A stretch of DNA of 64,000 nt from contig NC_081405.1 in assembly GCF_030272615.1 (NCBI RefSeq), positions 153,653,113 to 153,717,112 of the forward strand, read 5' to 3'. Both the position numbers and the translations under genes were made by a program. The notes beneath the pieces are model-generated. The model saw only the letters and a program-made list of their open reading frames with translations. It was not told where the DNA came from and did no database searches. Origin of the DNA: Cryptomeria japonica (Eukaryota > Streptophyta > Pinopsida > Cupressales > Cupressaceae). The stretch's first letter is position 1, and every line of letters begins with the position of its first letter. Positions 44,306-54,772 of the stretch are shown piece after piece.

Positions 44306-45431
44306 TAATTGTAATGCCTGCCCAAATACCATGGAGAATTAAAGCTAACAAACATATAAATGGATTTTTTTTTTAAATCATCATCTAATACAACACATAT
44401 CCATTTAATCATATGAATATAACATCCATACTCATGATATACACATATCCAACATGAACATAAGCATAAAGGCATAATCATAAATTCTCATAATGCAAGC
44501 AAAAATAAACACAACTCAATATCTAACTATCTTCCCCAAGGTATCTCAATGTCATTACTGATAACGACACCATAACCATGACATCATCAGTACTACTATA
44601 ATCCAATGCAATCTAACACAATTATCATCTACTCTTTTCATGCATAACATATGATCAATTTCTAACCCATCTATCATGCATGCAAATCGTTAATGCTAAA
44701 AATACCATGAATACCCTTAAGGTTCATTTTAAAATGCCAATCCAAATGTTCCTAACCCCAATCAGTCATTCATTATCTAAGAATCATTAACTCTTTTCTC
44801 ATATGATCTAACACAATACTAATCCATTTCTTAACACAACAAATATACACATAATACCATATGCTCAACAATGGATCCAATTACCTTATTTCCATAAACC
44901 AATCAATATCCAAGATACAACATGATACATCTATATGTCCTAATACAAGAGTCATATCCATATTCTAATACGTCATCCACTTTACATCAAGGAGAATAGC
45001 TCTCATTTTACACGAATACAATAATCTCATGAAACCTATAAATACATATGTCATAAGAATCATGTACATCCATCTGCTAAAATATCCATCCATAAGCTGA
45101 AGAGATAGGAATCCACATCTACGCACAAAATCATCCAACAAAGAACATCCCAATGGAAGAAGGCATCAAACCACCCAACCATGTGGAACCAAAGGAACCA
45201 CCCCCCGTGATAGGAGATTATACAAGGTACCACATACACTCTAGACCTAGGTTGTCATGTAACAACCAAAGAGAGCTCAACAACTACATAACCACGACAT
45301 GAAGCAACCAAAGGCAATAAGCCAAATCACAAAACATGGCTTAACATAAAACATAAAAACTCCCAGAGGCGTACCAAACCATGACATAAAGAACAAGTAC
45401 CAAGGACACATGTAGGAGTGGAGTGTCATCA

Positions 45432-45535
45432 CATGCCATCCTCACACAGAGGGGAAAATCCACACCATGATAGACATGTTGTTGCATGCTATCCTCACAA
45501 AGAAGGGGAATATCAACCTTGATAGACATGTGGAA
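45432..45535. repeat. 53-bp tandem duplication
   Basis: Two copies, CATGCCATCCTCACACAGA... and CATGCTATCCTCACAAAGA..., each ending TGATAGACATGT, offset by 53 bp. Confidence 0.8.
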
Positions 45536-46146
45536 CCGTCTCAACCTATGAGAGATCAAGGGAGTTCATTTTTCCATCACAATGGCCCTCCCAAGCTTAT
45601 CCTAAAACATCCTCCCTAGGACCAAGTCTTGGGGCTCAAATCCAATTATTATCTTATTAGATGAATCCTAATTATCCAACCCATCTAATTAATTATTAAT
45701 GTTATCACTTGTTTAACAACAAAAACTTCCAATGTGCCCTGGTGGTCTAGACTCCAAGCATCCTTACTAGGAACATCTTAGTAGCCTATCCCTCATGACC
45801 TTAGTCATCACATGGAAGCCCACTCCCCCTAAGCATGTTCCAAGACATTAGGGTAACATAAATCTGAATAACAACAAGGAGCTAACCTTTAAATCATTCC
45901 TCAACAACAAGTCTTATCAACTTGCTAGAGCAAACAATGCAACCTCAACGACAAGGCACTATACATCTTGTCGGAGCCAAAACAACAATAAAATAACCAA
46001 AACTAAAGTGCAATCCACTCTGAGAAAAACAAGGAAATCATCAAATACCTCTGGTACAAGGGAATACCAAGAAAAACCAACCCAGAATGCTAAAAACCAT
46101 AATAATTACCACTAAAAGGGTAGTTTAGCTCATCCATATGAAAGAG

Positions 46147-46251
46147 TAGCACATAGACCATGTCTTTTAGCACATCCACCAATTGTTCTAGCACATAGAC
46201 AAATTTAAGTAGCACATTGACCAATTCTTTTAGCACATAGCCCAGACCAGT
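46147..46251. repeat. 21-bp minisatellite, five copies
   Basis: TAGCACAT begins at 46147, 46168, 46189, 46210 and 46231, an exact 21-bp period. The consensus is TAGCACATAGACCAATTCTTT with point changes. Confidence 0.88.
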
Positions 46252-46835
46252 GCATCCACATAGAAAGACTCAAAAAATGAAACTACTACAAATTAGAGGA
46301 TAATAAAGGCTATCCAATATGTTGAAATCGCAACAAACTAAGATGCAAGGGAAAATAGAAGCCAAAAAACTTAACAAAACATCAAAAAATAAAATAAAAA
46401 ACATGAAATTGATCAAAGAGTCTCAGACAAGGACTCTTGGTAGAATCAAATAAATAACTAATCATAGAGAGCGATAACAGAGCTCTCCTAATAACTTTGG
46501 TAGCTGATACTCACCAAATTCATCACAAAATAAAAGAAAATCTCACAAAGACAATGCATTCAAGGATACCAGTGATATGCATAGTGTGCAGAGAAAAATG
46601 TTGGAAACAAGTAATCATTTTTGAAATGAAAAGCACAAAGGATGGAAATATAACCAGCCTGGAATTAGAAGTAATGGTAATGCCAAATCGATGGATATCC
46701 AAGTCCTAAATCCAAAATCCAATAAGCTTGAGTAATTCAACCAAGTTCCAAATTGAAAACCAAAATATTTTAAATACAAAAAAATTCACAAAAAAGCCAA
46801 CCTCGACAATGCACATGAAAAAACAATAAATAAAA

Positions 46836-47983
46836 TGTTGGCATTTTGATGATGTTTAGTTGTGATTTTCATTGATGGACACACACTTATTTGTTATATT
46901 AGTTATTCTCAACCGGTACTATGTGATGTATTGCTCAAACCGGTATTGTATGTCATTGTATGCATAGTCTTTGTTTGTTGAAGACTATCGGTATTTGCAG
47001 AAGGAGCTTACTGGCTAAAGTATGACCGAGAACCTCAAGCGGTACGAGGACTTCAAGTGGTACGAGGACCCTAAGCGACAACCAATCTTTTTTGAGATTT
47101 GAACACTATGTTCTAGTTTACCAGTCTTTGTTTGTAAACCGGTAATCGGTATACTGTGTTTGGTTAACCGACAAACTTGTAAAGTGTGATGAGTTATCAT
47201 CCACCGACACCGATGCAGTGATTCTGTGATGTGTTACAAATTGTGTCTAGATGCACTGTACCTAGGAAATTATAGTATAATCTCATTGGACCGACATGAA
47301 ATCAGATTCCTATATGAGGACATCATGTTTAGGGTTTTATATGTGTGTAGAAGGGTCGCGTAAAAGAGATTAGGTCTTTGCGGAAAAAGTATCTTGCAAT
47401 AGAGATTGAACAGAAGACTGAAGTAATGTTGTAATGCATTAACAAAGAGCATTCAAGGATCTAACTAAGCATTCTATGCTACTTTCTAGATCACTTAATT
47501 GTTGATTACTAATCTCTTCAACAAGTCAGAAACCCTTAACTGGGTAGGCTTAGTTAAGCTTGTTCAAAATCCTCTAACAAGGTGGCTCACAGTTGTGGAT
47601 CTGAAATCCTTTAATAGGGTAGTCTTTAACAGGACTTATCTCCTAACAGAGATCTGGATTCTTAACAGGATCTATTTTGGTGAAGAACATTGTAAGGCCT
47701 TAACTGGTCTGACCTTAACCGGTCTAGTTGCTATTCTGCAAATAGTAGACTTGTGAGTTTTACTCACCATGGTTTTTCCCATTTCGGTTTCCACGTCAAA
47801 ATATCCTGTGTTATGGTGATTGTGTTATTGTGAGTGAATGCTTTATTTTCTATTTGGCTTTTCTTTGTATTAGCTGGTTTACTATTTAAAAGGCTATACC
47901 GGTCTGCAGTAAATTTGCTTAAGTGTTTGGTAAAGAATCTTGGTATACTAATTCAAACCCCCCCCCCCTCTTAGTATTCATCA
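46836..47983 (+). repeat. Solo LTR S3 of the N1 family
   Basis: 1148 bp, TGTTGGCATTTTG...AGTATTCATCA, with perfect target duplication taaaa (46831-46835, 47984-47988). It matches the N1 LTR in reverse orientation. It keeps GTGAGT-ACTCAC (47753-47767), GGTTTTTCCCAT, the AATCCTCTAACAAGG modules and the C-run (47958-47969). It shows that the N1 family has moved elsewhere and lost its interior by recombination. Confidence 0.94.
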
Positions 47984-48604
47984 TAAAATTTTCTATCCAA
48001 ACTATAGAAAAATTCTAGCCAATCAAAATATTTGGAGAAACTATATTCTATACCTACCATGCATAAATACGAGGTAAATAATATTATTTATTTACCCCCA
48101 CAAAATAACCAATAGAATAGTAGGGTAGGTAAGGAATATATTTATATTATATTGATCAATCCAATTAGTAGAAATAGATTAATAAATAAAAAGGCAATCA
48201 AATAAAATAAAATAAACCTTATGGGCAAATGAAATATAGAATCCCAATAAAATAAATAAACCAAAGGTTAATAAAATAAATAAATAAATACTCTGAATAA
48301 ACCTTAAATCCCAAAGTAAATATTAATAAATAAATAACAAACCAAGGTGATAAAATAATAATATAATAATATAACTAAATACTAAATCTCAACGATAATT
48401 ACTAGTAATAATTAAATATCCAACTATTTTTTTAAAATTTTTAACATTGATACACTATATTAATCAAATATTAATTAAATAAATGATCAAATACTCACAA
48501 CGCTACAAGACGACCACAACTCAAGATACTAACATAGCAACTCACGCTAAGACACATAAACTAACAAGGATGACAACTTAAGCCTAGAGTGTATAGAGGG
48601 AACT

Positions 48605-49166
48605 CATGGCATCTCCAACAACTTATCATTGGGATAAAGACATGCTTAGACCTGTGAGACCAGGTGGAGTCGATGTTTGGTACTTGCAATCCTGCAACCA
48701 CCAATAACCAGGGTACAACATATATAATAGTATATCATAAATGATCATGCAAGTGATAGAGAATCACGATGTCATATCATGCTCGTAGTGAGTGGTATGA
48801 CATGGTCCCTATCATGAATATAGTAATAAGACAGTCATGAGCGCAATAGAATCATCTCATCAAATATAATTATCAAGTAGGGTTAGCATAACCAATATGC
48901 CATCATAATATCATAACAATACAATCCATCTAGAATAATAAATTCATATAGATCATCGAATGTAAATCCATCATCATAATAACCAAGGATAAATGTCATC
49001 ATCCACATAAGTCATCATATATCAAATATCCATAAAAAAGGTCTAGTATCATCTATAAGCATCTAAGATATAGATAGAGTCATAAAAATGAATCAAAACA
49101 TCATATGAGAATCTAATCAAGTCTATCAATGCATAAACAAAAGATGAATTGAGGAGGGACACTGCA
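48605..49166 (-). repeat. R2: relative of R1
   Basis: Aligns in order with 14042-14663 (CATTGGGATAAAG, GGTGGAGTCGATG, GGTATGACAT, AAGATGAATT, GGCACT). The right edge ...GGACACTGCA corresponds to R1's ...GGGGCACTACA. The sequence 49167-49237 that follows is unassigned, then G begins. Confidence 0.55.
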
Positions 49167-49237
49167 CTAATCACACACATGCTTGCACAAGATTAATGTA
49201 ATTTATATTCACAATGCTTGAATGATGAATATGCAGC

Positions 49238-49470
49238 TGATGTAGACTCCCAGTATAGGTATAGGATAGGTTCCCCTAATCCAAGAACACACCAAGGACC
49301 CTAGAAATTACACAACACTGCCAAGGGTTAAGGAATATCAGTTTGACAAGTCCCACATCCCTTTTTTCCAAACAAAAGACTACCAGTACAAGGTCTCTTT
49401 CATTGACCGGTACAAGGACCCTATGGTCAACAATGGTTTGGTCCCTTCTCCAATGCAAAAATGGCAATTT
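49238..49470 (-). repeat. 3' LTR of G, part before D
   Basis: Its first 125 bp match 61836-61962 (TGATGTAG, CAGTATAGGTATAGGATAGG, TTGACAAGTCCCACATCCC). D inserted at 49471; aattt before D and tattt after it are the likely target duplication with one change. Confidence 0.85.
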
Positions 49471-50530
49471 TGTTGGTATTTTGGTATGGTTTTGTCATTG
49501 ATGTCAACACCTACTAAACACTTATCAACTCTGGCACCTTGGAGATCTAGCAACATTCATCGGCAAACAAGTGACTAATGCATAGTCACCGGTATATGGT
49601 TCACCGGTAGGATATAGTGATCACCGACACTTGGAATGGCATGGAAAATACTTCATAATGTCAAAGACATTGTTTGGACATCGTATCTTGGAAAGTTTCT
49701 TATCAACATATTCATATTTGCATATTTTCTTTTACCGGCAAATAGGTCCAGGGTTATCTAGGGTTACACCGACAGGTTTATCTTTTCCAAATCAGCATGG
49801 TATGCTATGGAGATAATTAATTAATGTTGTAAATGCATTGAGCTGACATGTTCAATCAGTTATTGCATCGGATATTGTATTATTTGTAAAATGATTTTAT
49901 TGTAATATCTTGTAGAGCCGACCTACTATAATTGGTCTTAGGTTATGGTATAAATGTAAGATCGAATGTGGAATGTGAAGAAGGTTGTGTGTGAAGGTAT
50001 ATGCGAGATTTAGCAGAGCTATACATGAAGACATCATTTGAAGGTGAAGCTAGGTTTTTGTGAAAGCATATCAGCATTACACCAGTACTGAATCTAGCAT
50101 ATGAAGATGCTATTTTGAGTAGTACATTCTTATTGGATTTAACCATCCAATTGCAGTTAGTGTGACTCCCATTTGTGTTTGAGCAGTGAGCTCTAGGCGC
50201 TTGGCCTTTCTGCATGTGCAGACCCCATTTATGTATACTTACTATCTGCAATAGTATCATCTGATTGTGGGTAAGGTTTCCCATCGTGGTTTTTCCCCTT
50301 ACAGGGTTTCCACGTACAAATATTGGTGTTATGTGTTGTGGATGACTTTGTCTTTTGGTTTCATGCATTAATCTTTACCAGTATTCCATTTATCAGTTAA
50401 TTTGTTTCACCGGTATCACAAATTGTTTCACCGGTATTAAATAGTAATTTGATTAAGTGGTTTTTGGTTTAATATTATAAGACAATTGATTCACCCCCGC
50501 CCCCCTCTCAGTTGTCCCTGGGACCTAACA
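49471..50530 (+). repeat. 5' LTR of D
   Basis: 1060 bp, TGTTGGTATTT...GGGACCTAACA. A TATAAAT box is at 49949-49955. Conserved stem GTGGG-CCCAT with one wobble pair is at 50267-50284, then GTGGTTTTTCCCC and the C-run CACCCCCGCCCCCCTCTC near the end. Confidence 0.92.
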
Positions 50531-50544
50531 ATTGGTATCAGAGC
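50531..50544 (+). other. Primer binding site of D
   Basis: ATTGGTATCAGAGC, directly after the LTR; initiator-Met tRNA type. Confidence 0.9.
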
Positions 50545-50587
50545 TTAGTCCTCTTTCTGCAGAAGCTTAATACCTTGAGGAGATCCA

Positions 50588-51535
50588 ATGTCTAGCAACT
50601 ATTTCAGGAAGGACAGTCCTAAACTTGATGGAACTAACTATGGGATATGGAAGATTAGAATGTAGACACATCTAAACTATATTGGAAAAGATATCTGGGA
50701 GGTTACAAAGAATGGATATACTGCTCCTACTACAACTCAACCAAATCCTCCAAATCTGACTAAAGATGAAGAAAATGATTGCAAGGCAAGAGAAGCACTT
50801 CTGAGTGCATTATCAGATCAACAAATCATGGGACTATCTGACAGGTCTACTGCTAAAGCTATTTGGGGTCATTTGGAAACACTGAATGAAGGAGACTCCA
50901 CAATCAAAATTGCAAAACTTGAAAGCTTTTGGGTTAGGTATGAAAGTCTGAAAATGGAAGAAGATGAAAGAATTTCTGCTTTTATGGAAAGAGTAAATGA
51001 AATTGTTTTGGGTATTAAATGTTGTGGAGGAACCTTAAGTGAAGATGAAATTGTTTCAAAAGTTTTAAGAGGATTACCACTGGCATACAAAATGAAGGTT
51101 ACTGCAATAAATGAACTTAGAACAATACCTGACACATCAGTAACTAGGGATACATTGATTGGAAAACTATCAGCCTTTGAGATTGAGGAATTTGGTCCTG
51201 TTACTACTATAAAGACAGATTTAGCTTTCAAAGCATCAACATCATCTGCATCATCATTTGAAAAATCTGATTGGAAAGCCTTTTATGCAAGAGAACTTGA
51301 AGAAAGCAGGAGAGAAAATGAAGAACTTGAACAACTTGAAGCACTATTTGCAAGAAAAATGCCTAAAGGTCTAAATTGGAAGTAAGTATGAAGGTGAAGC
51401 ACCCTTTAAATGTTTTAACTACAATAAGATTGGTCATATGGCTTCAAGATGCCCTAATAGACATGCTAGGTTAAGACAAGAAGCTAGAAGGACATACAAG
51501 CCTACTCTTGAATATCAGAGATACAGATTCAAGTA
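50588..51535 (+). pseudogene. Element D gag
   Basis: Start at 50588 (MSSNYFRKDSPKLDGTNYGIWKIRM, then TAG). The same frame goes on to 51385 with RSTAKAIWGHLETLNEGDSTIKIAKLE, ERISAFMERVNEIVLGIKCCGG and EIVSKVLRGLPLAYKMKV, the UBN2-type copia Gag. The zinc knuckle follows in another frame near 51408-51455: CFNYNKIGHMASRC, whose second Cys is Tyr. A Lys/Arg/Tyr-rich tail leads to a TAG near 51534. Only a few lesions separate it from an open gene. Confidence 0.87.
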
Positions 51536-51599
51536 GAATAAGGACAAATCTTGTTATGTTGCTGATGAAGAAGTAACTGATGATTCTGATGAGGATCTC

Positions 51600-51978
51600 G
51601 TAGACAATGGATGGGTTTTTGTTGCTCTAACAAAAGATCAATGGCACCTGCAGTGCAACTGGTAGAACAGGCCTTGGCAGCAAAAGTTGAAGTGAAGGAT
51701 GAATGGATCATTGATTCAGGATGCTCACATAACATGACTAGTGACAAAAGCAAATTCTTGAACTTTCAAGAATATAATGGAGGTCTAATAAAATTGATGG
51801 TAAGCATAAAATTGACAATGTTTACTATGTTGAAGGTTTAAAGCATAATCTTTTGAGTGTTGGTCAATTAGTAGAGAAAGGATTTCAGTTACAGTTCAAA
51901 AATGGTAAATGCAAAATTATGAACAGAACTGGTTTAGAAATTGCAACCGGTGATTAGACTAGAGGTAATATCTTTCAT
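51600..51978 (+). pseudogene. Element D aspartic protease
   Basis: Open from 51611 through VEVKDEWIIDSGCSHNMTSDKSKF (intact DSG). After QEYNGG a small deletion removes the FGDDK...GKGSI part seen in K, and the frame shifts. Homology resumes as IDGKHKIDNVYYVEGLKHNLLSVGQLVEKGF, QLQFKNGKCKIM, ending IATGD then [11 protein letters not shown]. The flap region is thus lost, so it is unlikely to be active. Confidence 0.83.
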
Positions 51979-53598
51979 TTGAATAATAGTGAAAAGACAT
52001 GTTTGATTGCACACATTGATGAAAGTTGGTTATGGCATAAGAGACTCTATCATGTAAATTTTGATTGCATGGTAAAAATCAATACTACTAAGGTAGTTAG
52101 AGATTTACCCAAAATTGTCAAACCTCACAACACAGTATGTAAGGAATGTCAATTTGGAAAACAGGTTAGAGCTAGTTTCAAAAGTATTCCAGAGAAATCA
52201 AATAATGCTCTTGATTTAATTCATTCTGATTTATGTGGTCCAGCTAGAACTAAAAGCTTACAAGATGATAGATATTTTATACTAATCATTGATGACTATT
52301 CTAGAATCTGTTGGGTTACTTTTCTCAGAGCAAAATCAGAAGCACTTGGGAAGTTTAAACTATTCAAATCAATGGTTGAAAGTGAAACCGGCAAGACCCC
52401 TCATGAACTATGGTTTGGTATTATTCCTACTCTCAAATATTTCAAAATTTTTGGAAGCAAATGCTATATTAGAAGAGATGAGTATATTGGAAAATTTGAT
52501 CCTAGAAGTGATGAAGGAATATTTCTTGGTTATTCATCTAAGAGCAAAGCATATAGATGTTTTAACAAAAGATTGCAGAAAATTGTTGAAAGCACAAATG
52601 TAAAGATTGATGAACAATTCAGAGGAACTTCAAGGTATATGGATTTTGAACTGGCAACAGAAATTCTGTCAAATGAATCTACACTGAACCCACTGGCACA
52701 GAATGAAGATCCAGTTACACCGATATCATCTGAAAATTCCACAGTAACTGAGGAACAACAACAAACAAAAACACCCCGGTATGTAAGATTGAATCATTCT
52801 GAAGATCAGATAATTGGAAATAAATATAGAGGAGTTATGACAAGAGGAAGATTGGCAAATGAAGAGGTATGTCTTATTTCTCAAATTGAACCATCATCAA
52901 TTAATGAGGCATGTGAAGACAAATTTTGGGATAAAGCTATGGAAGAAGAATTAGAGCAAATTGAGAAGAATAACACTTGGACATTAGTTCCCCAGCCTAA
53001 AGACAAAAATGTTATTGGAACCAAATGGGTTTTTAGAAACAAAATTAATGAAGATGGTAAAATAATCAGAAATAAAGCAAGACTAGTATGTAAGGGATAT
53101 TCTCAAAAAGAAGGAATTGATTATAATGAAACCTTTGCACCGGTAGCTAGAATTGAGGCAATTAGATTATTTTTGGCTTTTGCAGCTCATAAGAACTATA
53201 AAGTATATCAGATGGATATTAAATGTGCATTTTTTAATGGAATTCTTGAAGAAGAGGTTTACATTGAACAACCTGATGGATTTTCTTTAACAGAAGACAA
53301 AGATATGGTTTGTAGGTTAAAGAAAGCTTTTTATGGGTTGAAGCAAGCTCCAAGAGCTTGGTATGCAAGATTAGATAAGTATCTTTTGGAGATTGGTTTT
53401 TCTAAAGGTAATGTAGACAGTAATTTATACTATAAAGTAACTAATGATGACATCTTGGTTATAGAAGTTTTTGTTGATGATATAATCTTTGGAGGAGAAG
53501 ATGGATTATGTAAAGATTTTTCTATCAAAATGCAGCAAGAATTTGAAATGTCTATGATAGGAGAAGTAAAATTCTTTTTAGGTTTGCAAATTTCTTAG
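51979..53598 (+). CDS. Element D integrase (core deleted) and reverse transcriptase
   Basis: 539 open codons. Residues 18-60 are the integrase zinc domain ([21 protein letters not shown]). Near 84 is HSDLCGP with the first catalytic Asp, then [12 protein letters not shown]. At about residue 138 the frame jumps from MVESETGK to TPHELWFG without loss of frame. About 95 residues that normally lie between, with the second Asp and the Glu, are absent. The tail [30 protein letters not shown] follows, then [45 protein letters not shown] (near 413), [24 protein letters not shown] (near 500). It ends LQIS and TAG. Confidence 0.93.
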   Translation: MNNSEKTCLIAHIDESWLWHKRLYHVNFDCMVKINTTKVVRDLPKIVKPHNTVCKECQFGKQVRASFKSIPEKSNNALDLIHSDLCGPARTKSLQDDRYFILIIDDYSRICWVTFLRAKSEALGKFKLFKSMVESETGKTPHELWFGIIPTLKYFKIFGSKCYIRRDEYIGKFDPRSDEGIFLGYSSKSKAYRCFNKRLQKIVESTNVKIDEQFRGTSRYMDFELATEILSNESTLNPLAQNEDPVTPISSENSTVTEEQQQTKTPRYVRLNHSEDQIIGNKYRGVMTRGRLANEEVCLISQIEPSSINEACEDKFWDKAMEEELEQIEKNNTWTLVPQPKDKNVIGTKWVFRNKINEDGKIIRNKARLVCKGYSQKEGIDYNETFAPVARIEAIRLFLAFAAHKNYKVYQMDIKCAFFNGILEEEVYIEQPDGFSLTEDKDMVCRLKKAFYGLKQAPRAWYARLDKYLLEIGFSKGNVDSNLYYKVTNDDILVIEVFVDDIIFGGEDGLCKDFSIKMQQEFEMSMIGEVKFFLGLQIS

Positions 53599-54423
53599 AT
53601 TGACAGTGGTATATTCTTGAGTCAATCAAAGTACTTAAAAGAGATACTAAAGAAATTTGGGATGGAAAACTCTAAACCGGTAAGTACACCTATGACTACA
53701 AATGACAAATTATCAATAAGAGATGAATCAACACCTGTTAATCCAACCAGGTACAAATCTATGATAGGAGGTTTACTGTATTTAACACAAACAAGACTAT
53801 ATATTATGAATACAGTATGTATTGTTTCAAGATTTCAAAGTAATCCTAGGGAAAATCATGAATCGGCAATAAAAAGGATTTTCCGGTACTTACAAGGCAC
53901 TACAAATCTTGGATTATGGTATCCTAGAGATGACAACTTTGAATTATGTGCATATACAGATGCAAATTGGGCAGGAGATGTAGATGATAGAAAAAGCACC
54001 ACCAGCGGAGCATTTTTCCTTGGAAGCAGATTAATTTCTTGGTTAAGCAAGAAACAAAGTTGCACATCTTTATCAACAGCAGAATCAGAATATGTTGCAG
54101 TAGCAACAAACTGTACACAGGTATTATGGCTTAAACAAATGTTAAAGGACATAAAGTTGAATTGCAAGGAACCTATAACTATCTATTGTGATAACACTGC
54201 AAAAATTGATATATCCAATAATCCGGTACTACATTCTAAAACTAAACATGTTTCTATCAAGCTGAACTTTCTGAAAGAAAATGTTGAAGAAAAACAAGTC
54301 AAACTGGTTTATGTGAACACTAAAGAGCAAATTGCAGATATTTTCACTAAACCTCTACCTAAGGAGACCTTTGAAAATCTAAGAGAACAGCTTGGGGTCA
54401 TACCCCCACCGGTAGATACTTAG
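53599..54423 (+). CDS. Element D RNase H domain of pol
   Basis: Open from 53617 to the stop at 54423, in frame with RT across the single TAG at 53596-53598. Blocks: SQSKYLKEILKKFGMENSKPVSTPM, YTDANWAGDVDDRKSTTSG (catalytic Asp), SWLSKKQSCTSLSTAESEYVA (catalytic Glu), YCDNTAKIDISNN, and the end EQIADIFTKPLPKETF to PPPVDT. It is complete in length for a copia RNase H. Confidence 0.92.
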   Translation: MDSGIFLSQSKYLKEILKKFGMENSKPVSTPMTTNDKLSIRDESTPVNPTRYKSMIGGLLYLTQTRLYIMNTVCIVSRFQSNPRENHESAIKRIFRYLQGTTNLGLWYPRDDNFELCAYTDANWAGDVDDRKSTTSGAFFLGSRLISWLSKKQSCTSLSTAESEYVAVATNCTQVLWLKQMLKDIKLNCKEPITIYCDNTAKIDISNNPVLHSKTKHVSIKLNFLKENVEEKQVKLVYVNTKEQIADIFTKPLPKETFENLREQLGVIPPPVDT

Positions 54424-54756
54424 AGAATTGATGTCTATCATCAACCGACAAAATTAACAGAGATATATTCTTAATCCGGCTTTGATGTGGAAGCTACTTC
54501 TCAGGGGGAGTAGTTGGTATATTGAAATTAGTTGGTATTTTGTATATGAAACTAACAAATGGTATTTTGTTGTAACTTTGGCATTTGATGTCAAAGGGGG
54601 AGAGATTGGTATGGAAAAACATAGAAAGATCCATGTTACTCCTAGGAGGAGAGATTGTTTATTTTGGTAATGATCTTTTTAGAGATTGTTGGTTTTTGGT
54701 ATTTGGCATTTCTGTTTTGGCACTTTGATGGTTTTTCCATCTTGTGTTGCCATCAA
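54424..54756 (+). other. 3' untranslated region of D with extra polypurine tracts
   Basis: No gene. It holds TCAGGGGGAGTAG at about 54504-54516 and TGTCAAAGGGGGAGAG at 54589-54604, both like the true PPT at 54757-54772. Confidence 0.8.
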
Positions 54757-54772
54757 TGCCAAAGGGGGAGAT
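54757..54772 (+). other. Polypurine tract of D
   Basis: TGCCAAAGGGGGAGAT, directly before TGTTGG of the 3' LTR. Confidence 0.9.

Larger units (their letters stand above)
44306..46835. other. AT-rich non-coding repeat DNA, probably old gypsy-like sequence
   Basis: No gene seen. It starts near TGTAATGCCTGCCC (about 44310), an LTR-like edge. It contains a 53-bp tandem duplication (45432-45535) and a 21-bp minisatellite (46147-46251). The short frames here show no protein family. It is interrupted at 46836 by S3 and goes on at 47984-48604, where AAATAAATA-rich sequence prevails. Confidence 0.5.

Noticed and set aside
44965..45559. Two minus frames of 62 and 72 codons that might be small host genes
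   Set aside because: No start context, no family, and a tandem duplication runs through one of them; treated as non-coding repeat DNA.
49943..50368. 141-codon minus frame, with a similar one at 55220-55684
   Set aside because: Both are the D LTR read backwards; the occurrence in two copies is due to the LTR pair.
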